A DNA stretch of 5,755 nucleotides from JBGPOS01 sp041488155. GTDB taxonomy: Bacteria; Chloroflexota; Dehalococcoidia; Tepidiformales; Tepidiformaceae. The notes below the pieces were generated by a model, which was not told the origin of the DNA, ran no database searches, and worked only from the letters and a program-made list of their open reading frames with translations. Positions 1-5,402 of the stretch are shown in pieces. Every line of letters starts with the position of its first letter. The first letter of the stretch is position 1. Both the position numbers and the translations under genes were made by a program. Where the stretch lies: positions 1 to 5,755 of the forward strand of contig JBGPOS010000127.1 in assembly GCA_041488155.1 (NCBI GenBank), written 5' to 3'.

Positions 1-602
1 ACCGGTGGATCGCCACGCCGTTTCACGCCATGGATTGCTCGCTCGTCTCCGACGGCGCATGTGCGTTTCTCGTCACCACAGCGGCGCGGGCAAAGAGCAT
101 GAAGCCCGCACCCGTCTACATCGCCGGGATCGGTGAGGGGTATTCGCACCAGTACATCAGCTCGGCCAAATCGGTCGACGGGGTCCGCCAGGGCCTCGGT
201 CGCGCCGGACGCCGTGCCATGGAGGTCGCCGGCATCGGGCCGCAGGACCTTGACGTTGTCGAGATCTATGACTCGTTCAGTTTCACGCCGCTGATCGCCC
301 TCGAGGGCTTTGGCATCTGCGGTCCGGGTGAGGCCGGCGAGTGGGTGATGGAGGGCAACGCCAAGCTCGGCGGCAAGCTCCCGATGAACACCCACGGCGG
401 GCTCATCCGCCAGGCGCACCTGGGCGCCATGCACCACATCGTCGAGGCCGCGCTGCAACTTCGCGGCGAAGCCGATGACACCGCTCGGGGCGGCGGCAAC
501 CACCAGGTGCCCGACGCCAAGCTCGCGCTCACCAACGGCTCCGGCGGGATCCTCGCCGCGACCAGCGCGCTTGTCCTGTCCAGCGACGCGCCGTCGGCGT
601 AG
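1..602 (+). CDS. Thiolase-fold protein A, SCP-x/Ltp-like (5' end outside window)
   Basis: This is the C-terminal 200 residues of a thiolase-superfamily protein. The reading frame is open from base 3, and the conserved TPFHAMDC...SDGACAF stretch spans the ATG at base 30, so that ATG is internal and the true start lies upstream. Visible family landmarks are EIYDSF (bases 261-278, the NEAF-loop equivalent), NTHGG (bases 386-400), an AHLGA segment with a His at 416-418 where thiolases have GHPxGA, and a C-terminal TNGSGG (bases 531-548). The last replaces the CxGG motif that carries the second catalytic cysteine, and no Cys is nearby. The QVPDAKLAL segment before it resembles lipid-transfer/SCP2-type thiolases (Ltp). 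The N-terminal nucleophile Cys would lie outside the window, so catalytic status is only half testable. Members of this group act on acyl-CoAs, and Ltp2-type relatives are retro-aldolases that need a DUF35 partner. A DUF35 gene follows 11 nt downstream, which fits that pairing. The substrate is unknown. Confidence 0.9.
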   Translation, partial: RWIATPFHAMDCSLVSDGACAFLVTTAARAKSMKPAPVYIAGIGEGYSHQYISSAKSVDGVRQGLGRAGRRAMEVAGIGPQDLDVVEIYDSFSFTPLIALEGFGICGPGEAGEWVMEGNAKLGGKLPMNTHGGLIRQAHLGAMHHIVEAALQLRGEADDTARGGGNHQVPDAKLALTNGSGGILAATSALVLSSDAPSA

Positions 603-608
603 GGGAGA
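601..608 (+). promoter_or_regulatory. Ribosome binding site for DUF35 protein A
   Basis: The purine-rich AGGGGAGA overlaps the stop codon of thiolase A and ends 5 nt before the ATG at 614. It supports that start and suggests coupled translation of the thiolase A and DUF35 A pair. Confidence 0.7.
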
Positions 609-613
609 ACCAC

Positions 614-1057
614 ATGTCAGACATCGCCGAAAAGCCGGTGTGGACCAAGCCGCTCCCAGACATGCGCCCGGAAGGCGACCCGTTTTGGGCCGGGACCAAG
701 GAGCACAAGCTGCTGCTTCCCGCAGCCGCCGACGGAACGCCGTTCTGGTATCCGCGGGCGAACGTCCCCGGGACGCTCGAGCCCACGCAGTGGGTCGAGT
801 CGAAGGGTGAGGGAACCGTCTACACGTACTCGACCCACTTCTTCGGGCCGAGCAAGGCCTACAAGGGCGACCCGCCGCACATCGTTGCGCTCGTCGACTT
901 GGACGATGGCGTACGGATGATGACCAACATCGTCCGCGACGAGGAGGGCTTCCCCTCAGTCGATCCCGAGACGGTGTCGATCGGGATGCGCGTGCGTGTC
1001 GTGTTCCAGGACGCAACCGACGAGATCACCCTGCCCAAGTTCACCCCGATCGACTGA
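614..1057 (+). CDS. DUF35 OB-fold protein A, zinc ribbon lost
   Basis: A 147-residue protein with the usual DUF35 layout and length. It has an N-terminal amphipathic segment ending in GDPFWAGTKEHKLLLP (residues 21-36), a zinc-ribbon region (about 36-58), then the OB-fold starting at the SKGEGTVYTYS stretch (63-73) with PPHIVALVDLDDGVRMM (87-103) and IGMRVRVVF (123-131), and a C-terminal LPKF. DUF35 proteins bind thiolase-fold partners and help bring CoA substrates to them. In the archaeal complex this protein bridges thiolase and HMG-CoA synthase, and in steroid catabolism it supports the Ltp2 aldolase. The oddity is that the protein has no cysteine at all. The ribbon positions read LPAAADG and YPRANVPGT where CxxC pairs are expected, so it should not bind zinc there. 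It sits just downstream of thiolase A, its likely partner. Family assignment is firm; the partner is inferred from gene order. Confidence 0.9.
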   Translation: MSDIAEKPVWTKPLPDMRPEGDPFWAGTKEHKLLLPAAADGTPFWYPRANVPGTLEPTQWVESKGEGTVYTYSTHFFGPSKAYKGDPPHIVALVDLDDGVRMMTNIVRDEEGFPSVDPETVSIGMRVRVVFQDATDEITLPKFTPID

Positions 1058-1087
1058 GCGACCCAGGGCCGACCACTGACCGACGAC

Positions 1088-1093
1088 GAGGAG
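1088..1093 (+). promoter_or_regulatory. Ribosome binding site for the acyl-CoA ligase
   Basis: GAGGAG lies 12 nt before the ATG at 1106, a slightly long spacing. It favours 1106 over the in-frame ATG at 1130, which has no comparable purine run at the right distance. A CTG at 1103, also in frame, would be better spaced but is an unusual start codon. The surrounding 48-nt gap (1058-1105) is the largest in the operon and shows no clear promoter or hairpin. Confidence 0.55.
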
Positions 1094-1105
1094 AACAACA
1101 CGCTG

Positions 1106-2764
1106 ATGGGCGATTGGAGCGATTGGTACATGAAGGAGGACACCACGACGTGGGTCCTCCCAGAGATCTTGAAACGCCGTGCAACCGAACACCCCGACCG
1201 GGAGTTCTTGAAGTTCGGCAAGAGTGATTGGATCAGCTACGGGCAGGTCAACGCGGATTCGAATCGCGTCGCCAACGCCCTGATCGCCCGCGGCGTGCAG
1301 CCGGGTGAGTCGGTCTCGGTGATGCTCGCCAACTGCGCGGAGTTCTTGCCGGTGTGGTTCGGAATTCTCAAGGCGGGCGCCGTCATGAGCTCGATCAACA
1401 CGGCCTACAAGGGTGACTTCCTCGCCCACACGATCAACCTGGTCGACTCCAAGAAGTTGATCATCGCCGACACGTGGCTGGATCGGCTCGACACGATCGC
1501 GCCGCGCCTGGGCAAGCTCGAGCACGTCATCGTCATGGCGACCGACGCTCCCACCGGGCCCGCCCCGAAGCTTCCGAGCGAGCCGATAGCGGCGCTCATG
1601 GAGGCGTCTGACGCTGAGCCTGACGGCCTTGTGTACAAGTGGACAGACGACGCGCGCATCATGTTCACGTCCGGCACCACGGGACTCTCCAAGGGTGTCA
1701 TCAAGCAGCACGCCGCCGACTACTTCTCGGGCCGCGGCCTGCTCGAGGGGCTTCGCACCCTGCAGGGCAAGTCGCTCGAAGACTTGAAGGACGAGACGTT
1801 CTTCTCGTGCCTGCCGCTGTTTCACTCAAACGCCCAGGTATTGACCGGCTATCCGGCGCTGATCGCAGGCGCCCGTGTGGCCTACGTCGAGCGGTTCTCG
1901 TCGAGCCAGTTCTGGCAGCAGGTGGTCGATGCAGGGGCAACGATCTTCAACTCGATCGGCGCCGTCAGCTACTTTATCTACAACACCCCGGAGACGGAGC
2001 TCGACAAGACCAACAAGGTCCACACGGTCTTCGCCGCCCCGGCCCCCAAGGACATCTACACGCAGTTCGAGGAGCGCTTCGGCGTCAAGTTCATCGAGGG
2101 CTACGGCTTGACCGAGACCGGCATGGCCACCTACATGGACCCGACGCGCCCCAGCGTCCCCGGGTCGATGGGCAAGGCCAACCCCGGGTATGAGGTGACG
2201 ATCGTCGAGCCCGGCACCGACCGGCCGCTTCCGCCCAACACCCCAGGCGAGATTGTCGTCGACATGCGGATCCCCAATATCGTGATGCGCGCCTACTACG
2301 GCATGCCCGAGAAGACCGCAGAGGATTTCCGCAACCTCAAGCTCCACACCGGCGACTTGGGTCGCATGGACGAGGACGGGTATTTCTACTTCATGGACCG
2401 CGTCAAGGATTACATCCGCCGTCGCGGCGAGAACGTCTCGTCGATGGAGGTGGAGCGCCAGGTGGGCAACCACCCGAACATCAGGGAAGCCGCCGCGATC
2501 GGGGTCAAGGCCGACGAGGGTGCAAGCTCCGAGGACGAGATCATGATCGTGTGCATCCCCGAGGGCGACGCGCCCGACCCGGTCGAGCTGACCCATTGGC
2601 TTGCCAGGGAGATGCCGTATTTCATGGTCCCGCGCTACATTCGGTTCGTGTCAGAGCTTCCCAAGACCCCGACCGAACGCGTGCAGAAAAACAAGCTGCG
2701 CGACGAGGGCATCACGCCCGATACATTCGACCGTGATGCCGCCGGCATCAAGATCAGCCGGTAG
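1106..2764 (+). CDS. AMP-forming acyl-CoA ligase (carnitine/crotonobetaine-CoA ligase-like)
   Basis: A 552-residue class I adenylate-forming enzyme of normal length for the family. It is expected to activate a carboxylic acid with ATP and then form the CoA thioester in the cytoplasm. Motifs appear in order: the phosphate-binding loop FTSGTTGLSKGV (residues 187-198), YGLTETG (333-339), the ATP-ribose Asp in LHTGD (D417), and the hinge/A8 region DRVKDYIRRRGENVS (431-445), followed by the small C-terminal domain. The final A10 motif reads LPKTPTERVQK. Arg525 (bases 2678-2680) stands where the catalytic adenylation lysine normally sits, while K528 is close by. The overall pattern (TWVLPEIL near the N terminus, RRRGENVSSMEVE, LPKTPTE) resembles CaiC-type ligases more than long-chain FadD, but the substrate cannot be read. 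It is flanked by thiolase/DUF35 genes and probably supplies their acyl-CoA substrate. Family assignment is firm, subfamily moderate. Confidence 0.93.
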   Translation: MGDWSDWYMKEDTTTWVLPEILKRRATEHPDREFLKFGKSDWISYGQVNADSNRVANALIARGVQPGESVSVMLANCAEFLPVWFGILKAGAVMSSINTAYKGDFLAHTINLVDSKKLIIADTWLDRLDTIAPRLGKLEHVIVMATDAPTGPAPKLPSEPIAALMEASDAEPDGLVYKWTDDARIMFTSGTTGLSKGVIKQHAADYFSGRGLLEGLRTLQGKSLEDLKDETFFSCLPLFHSNAQVLTGYPALIAGARVAYVERFSSSQFWQQVVDAGATIFNSIGAVSYFIYNTPETELDKTNKVHTVFAAPAPKDIYTQFEERFGVKFIEGYGLTETGMATYMDPTRPSVPGSMGKANPGYEVTIVEPGTDRPLPPNTPGEIVVDMRIPNIVMRAYYGMPEKTAEDFRNLKLHTGDLGRMDEDGYFYFMDRVKDYIRRRGENVSSMEVERQVGNHPNIREAAAIGVKADEGASSEDEIMIVCIPEGDAPDPVELTHWLAREMPYFMVPRYIRFVSELPKTPTERVQKNKLRDEGITPDTFDRDAAGIKISR

Positions 2765-2766
2765 TT

Positions 2767-3753
2767 GTGGCTGAGCTCATTCGCTACGGGGCGTACCTGC
2801 CCAAGTACCGGGCGCCGCTCGGTGAGATCCAGTCGTTTGAGGGTCGGCCCGGCCGACCCCGGGCGAAGTCCCTGGCCACGCCGAGTCTGGACGAGGACGC
2901 GTTGACGATGGCGTGGGAGGCCGCGGGACGGGCACTGGGTGGTGCAACACCCGCGGCGATCGTGTCGCTCAGCCATTCGGCTCCGTTCGGTTTCCGGAAG
3001 ATGTCCCAGACGCTGGCGCGGGCCCTGGAGCTCGACGCCGACATCGGTTGCTTCGACATCTCGGGCCATCCCGGAAGCCTGTTGGACGGTCTCGAGTTGG
3101 CAGCGGCACTCGCAGACGGTGGCCGCGGCGAAGTGCTCGTCATCGCGTCCGATCACGTGGTCAGCTACGACGCCAACGTGTGCGACATGTTGTCGGCCGG
3201 CGGCGCGGCCGCGTTTCTGGTCGGCGCGTCGGGAGGGTTTGCGACGCTCGGGCAGGTCGTGCGCGACAGCCGTGAGGTCTACGACATCTGGCGCTTGGGT
3301 CAAGAGCCCGAGGCCCGGTACCGGTTGGAGGTGCTCTTTGACGCCTACGGACAGTCAGCCCGAGGCGCATTCGGCAAGTTGGAGCGACTGACGGAGCGAC
3401 CGACGGCCAAGTACGCGGCGGTGTGTGCGAGCCAACCGCACCCCCAGACGCTGCGCGCATTGGGCCGGGCCGGTGTGACCGAGGCCCAGCTTGCGTCGAC
3501 GAGTTTCGTGGCGCAGATCGGCAACCTTGGATCTGCGTCCGTCGGTGTTGCCTTGGCACTCGGCCTGGACACGGCACGCAAGGGGCAGGCCGTGGCGGCG
3601 TTCGGCTACGGTGGGGGTGAGGGGATCGCGCAGGCGATCCAGATCACGTCCGCCCCGCCGAAGAGCGGGACGGCCGCCCAGATCGCCGGTGAGCCGATTG
3701 ACTTGGGGACCTACTACCGCTGGACCCGCAGGCGCCAGCAAGAACCGCACTAG
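2767..3753 (+). CDS. HMG-CoA synthase-like protein lacking the catalytic triad
   Basis: A 328-residue thiolase-fold protein of the HMG-CoA synthase branch. Family signatures are the N-terminal IRYGAYLPKYR (residues 5-15), DEDALTMAWEAAGRAL (42-57), EVLVIASDHV (122-131), GGAAAFLVG (145-153), VYDIWR (171-176), a DAYGQS segment, IGNLGSASVGVALALGL (251-267) and the C-terminal AAFGYGGGEG (277-286). Against the well-known Staphylococcus MvaS, recalled from memory, the general base Glu79 aligns with His70, nucleophile Cys111 with Pro102 (CFDISGHPGS), and His233 with Ser222 (VCASQPHP). It should therefore not perform the classical condensation. The GTG start at 2767 is 2 nt after the ligase stop, is required by the conserved N terminus, and has no visible Shine-Dalgarno, so translation is probably coupled to the ligase. 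The next genes, thiolase B and DUF35 B, are the partners that HMG-CoA synthase has in archaeal complexes. A structural or different catalytic role is inferred. Confidence 0.85.
   Translation: MAELIRYGAYLPKYRAPLGEIQSFEGRPGRPRAKSLATPSLDEDALTMAWEAAGRALGGATPAAIVSLSHSAPFGFRKMSQTLARALELDADIGCFDISGHPGSLLDGLELAAALADGGRGEVLVIASDHVVSYDANVCDMLSAGGAAAFLVGASGGFATLGQVVRDSREVYDIWRLGQEPEARYRLEVLFDAYGQSARGAFGKLERLTERPTAKYAAVCASQPHPQTLRALGRAGVTEAQLASTSFVAQIGNLGSASVGVALALGLDTARKGQAVAAFGYGGGEGIAQAIQITSAPPKSGTAAQIAGEPIDLGTYYRWTRRRQQEPH
2841..2859. repeat. 19-nt perfect inverted repeat inside the HMG-CoA synthase-like gene
   Basis: GGGTCGGCC-C-GGCCGACCC is a 9-bp perfect dyad around a single C. It lies 75 nt into the coding region and encodes the Gly-Arg-Pro-Gly-Arg-Pro stretch at residues 26-31. 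It may simply follow from that repeated peptide in GC-rich codons. No regulatory role is evident. Confidence 0.4.
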
Positions 3754-3757
3754 GAGG
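3752..3757 (+). promoter_or_regulatory. Strong Shine-Dalgarno for thiolase B
   Basis: A perfect AGGAGG overlaps the stop codon of the HMG-CoA synthase-like gene and ends 7 nt before the ATG at 3765. It is the strongest ribosome binding site in the operon and fixes the thiolase B start. It suggests thiolase B is translated more strongly than the uncued gene before it. Confidence 0.8.
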
Positions 3758-3764
3758 CAGGACG

Positions 3765-4934
3765 ATGCGCGTCGGTGTCCTCGGGGTCGGGAAGACCCCC
3801 CACAAGATTCAACACGACAAGTCGCTGCGCGACCTGATCGTCGACGCCGGCAGGTTGGCGATGGACGACGCGGGTGTCGCGCCGACCGACATCCAGGCCT
3901 ATTACCTGGGCAATGCCGGCTGCACCGGCTTTGCGTTCGAGAACTCCGTGGCGCTCATGGGCGCCGACCATCTGGGTCTCACACCGGCGCCCGCCGTGCG
4001 GGTCGAGGCGGCGTGTGGCACGGGCGCCTGGGCGATGCACCTGGGTGTCGTCGCGATCCTCTCGGGTCTCTACGACACCGTCTTGGTCATGGGCGCCGAG
4101 AAGATGAACGACCTGGCCACGGTGGAGGGCACATCGATCATCGCTCAGGCCGCCGACTCCAAGGAGGAGTACTTCTCGGGTCTCACGTTCCCGTCCGGCG
4201 TCGCGCTGACGATGCGCAAATACATGCAGGTCTATGGATGCAGCGAAGAGGACCTCGCGAACGTGTCGGTCAAAAACCACCACTACGGGGCACGCAACCC
4301 ATATGCGCACCTGCGCTTCGAATGTACCGTCGATGAGGTCATGCGCTCACCCAAGGTCGCCGACCCGTTGAAGCTCTACGAGGTCTGCCCGATGACCGAC
4401 GCAGGCTCTGCGCTCGTGTTGTGCCGCGAGGAGATCCTGCGCGATCAACCCGATAAGGAGCAGGTCTACATCACCGCCACGTCAATGGGATCAGGCACGT
4501 GGTACGCGGCGTCTGACACGCTGGACGACGCCTACGACCTGCTGCACAAGCCCGCGCAGAAGGCCTACGCCATGGCGGGTCTCAAACCGAACGACATGGA
4601 CGTCGCCGAGATCTACAACAGCTTTGCCATCCAGGAGCCGCTTGGCATCGAGTCGCTGGGCTTCGCCAAACAGGGCGACGGTTGGAAGGGCGCCAAAGAC
4701 GGATCCACCTGGATTGACGGCAAGGTTGGCGTCAACCTGTCGGGCGGGCTTCTCTGCAAGGGCCACCCGTTGGGCGCGACCGGCACGAGCCAGGCGGTCG
4801 ACGTGGTCGAGCAGCTTCGCGGCACGGCGCCTGCGGGCATCCAGCGCAAGAACGTCTCGAACGGCATCAGCGCATGCCGCGGCGGACCGGGCGCGGTTGC
4901 CGCCATCCACGTCTACCAGCGCCTGGAGGGCTAG
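3765..4934 (+). CDS. Thiolase B, full-length with complete active site
   Basis: A 389-residue thiolase of the thiolase/acetyl-CoA acetyltransferase-like branch that pairs with DUF35 proteins. The full catalytic set is visible: nucleophile Cys84 in VEAACGTGAWA, the loop EIYNSF (residues 282-287), His334 in GGLLCKGHPLGATG, and the second catalytic Cys371 in SACRGGPGAV. The length matches the family, and the ATG at 3765 gives the expected short beta-strand N terminus (MRVGVLGVGKTP) behind a perfect Shine-Dalgarno. It should catalyse CoA-dependent Claisen condensation or thiolytic cleavage of a 3-oxoacyl-CoA. The direction and chain are not readable. DUF35 B starts 3 nt after its stop, and the HMG-CoA-synthase-like gene ends 11 nt before its start, so the three probably make one complex, as in archaeal thiolase/HMG-CoA synthase/DUF35 assemblies. 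An extra Cys331 sits three residues before the active-site His. Family certain; substrate unknown. Confidence 0.94.
   Translation: MRVGVLGVGKTPHKIQHDKSLRDLIVDAGRLAMDDAGVAPTDIQAYYLGNAGCTGFAFENSVALMGADHLGLTPAPAVRVEAACGTGAWAMHLGVVAILSGLYDTVLVMGAEKMNDLATVEGTSIIAQAADSKEEYFSGLTFPSGVALTMRKYMQVYGCSEEDLANVSVKNHHYGARNPYAHLRFECTVDEVMRSPKVADPLKLYEVCPMTDAGSALVLCREEILRDQPDKEQVYITATSMGSGTWYAASDTLDDAYDLLHKPAQKAYAMAGLKPNDMDVAEIYNSFAIQEPLGIESLGFAKQGDGWKGAKDGSTWIDGKVGVNLSGGLLCKGHPLGATGTSQAVDVVEQLRGTAPAGIQRKNVSNGISACRGGPGAVAAIHVYQRLEG
4925..4930 (+). promoter_or_regulatory. Ribosome binding site for DUF35 protein B
   Basis: GGAGGG, embedded in the last codons of thiolase B, ends 7 nt before the GTG at 4938. It supports this GTG as the start and implies translational coupling of the thiolase B/DUF35 B pair. 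Confidence 0.7.
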
Positions 4935-4937
4935 CCC

Positions 4938-5402
4938 GTGACGGTCTCCGCGATCGAGTTCAGCCGCCTCGGCCCGCCGAAGCTCACCCTCTATGCGATG
5001 CGCTGCACAAACTGCAAGACGCTCCACCCGTGGTGGGAGCAGTACACCTGCGGCAAATGCCGCAGTCGCGACCTCGTCCGGGAACGTCTCGAGGGTACGG
5101 GTGAGCTTTCCAACTACACCGTCGTCTACTACCCACCCCGCGACTTCCTGGGTCAAGAGCCGTACGTGGTCGGCCACATCACCATGGACGAGGGCGTCCT
5201 GATCCCCGCCCCGGTGGTCGGCGTCGCCCCGGAGGACGTCGCCGTCGGCACCCGCGTCAAGGCAGTGTTGCGCCGGATGAAGCTGGGTCACGAGGGCGAC
5301 ATCTACTACTCACAGAAGTTCATCGTCGATCCCAACCCCCCGAAGCGCAAGGCGGCGCCGAAGAAGGTCGTGGCCGCGAAGGCGCCGGCCCGGGCGAAGT
5401 AG
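4938..5402 (+). CDS. DUF35 OB-fold zinc-ribbon protein B with basic tail
   Basis: A 154-residue DUF35 protein with an intact rubredoxin-like zinc ribbon: Cys23-x2-Cys26 (CTNC) and Cys38-x2-Cys41 (CGKC). The OB-fold follows, with GTGELSNYTVVYYPP (residues 53-67), EPYVVGHITMDEGVLI (74-89), VAVGTRVKAVLRRM (101-114) and a closing YYSQKFIVDP (123-132). It presumably docks on thiolase B, which ends 3 nt upstream, and possibly on the HMG-CoA-synthase-like protein, helping to position CoA substrates. The N-terminal helix region before the ribbon is short compared with DUF35 A. After the OB-fold comes a Lys/Arg/Ala/Pro-rich tail (residues 136-154, eight basic residues in 19). It has no role I can name and is probably disordered. 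The stop codon TAG abuts the converging SDR stop. Family assignment is firm; the partner is inferred from context. Confidence 0.92.
   Translation: MTVSAIEFSRLGPPKLTLYAMRCTNCKTLHPWWEQYTCGKCRSRDLVRERLEGTGELSNYTVVYYPPRDFLGQEPYVVGHITMDEGVLIPAPVVGVAPEDVAVGTRVKAVLRRMKLGHEGDIYYSQKFIVDPNPPKRKAAPKKVVAAKAPARAK

Noticed and set aside
30..602. ATG at 30 as the true start of thiolase A
   Set aside because: The frame is open and conserved upstream (TPFHAMDC crosses it), and the protein would lack the N-terminal thiolase half. The gene is cut by the window edge.
1058..1105. Internal promoter in the 48-nt gap before the ligase
   Set aside because: No convincing -35/-10 pair is visible in this GC-rich stretch; only the ribosome binding site can be supported.
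1130..1132. ATG at 1130 as the ligase start
   Set aside because: No suitable ribosome binding site precedes it, while GAGGAG precedes 1106. It remains possible, as the conserved region begins just after it.
956..1825. Long minus-strand open frame of 289 codons opposite the ligase gene
   Set aside because: The encoded protein is Arg/Val/Gly-rich with no recognisable motif, and it runs antisense to the strongly supported DUF35 A and ligase genes. It is a typical high-GC shadow.
1826..2596. Minus-strand open frame of 256 codons
   Set aside because: It is antisense to the ligase motifs, its composition is biased (His/Asp/Val/Gly) and it has no domain signal.
2635..3303. Minus-strand open frame of 222 codons
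   Set aside because: It spans the ligase/HMG-CoA-synthase-like junction in antisense and shows no family features.
3491..4336. Plus-strand open frame of 281 codons in another frame
   Set aside because: It is Arg/Pro/Gly-rich frame-shifted reading of two well-supported genes and crosses their junction.
4491..5291. Minus-strand open frame of 266 codons
   Set aside because: It is antisense across thiolase B and DUF35 B, with no recognisable domain and the composition expected from reversed GC-rich codons.
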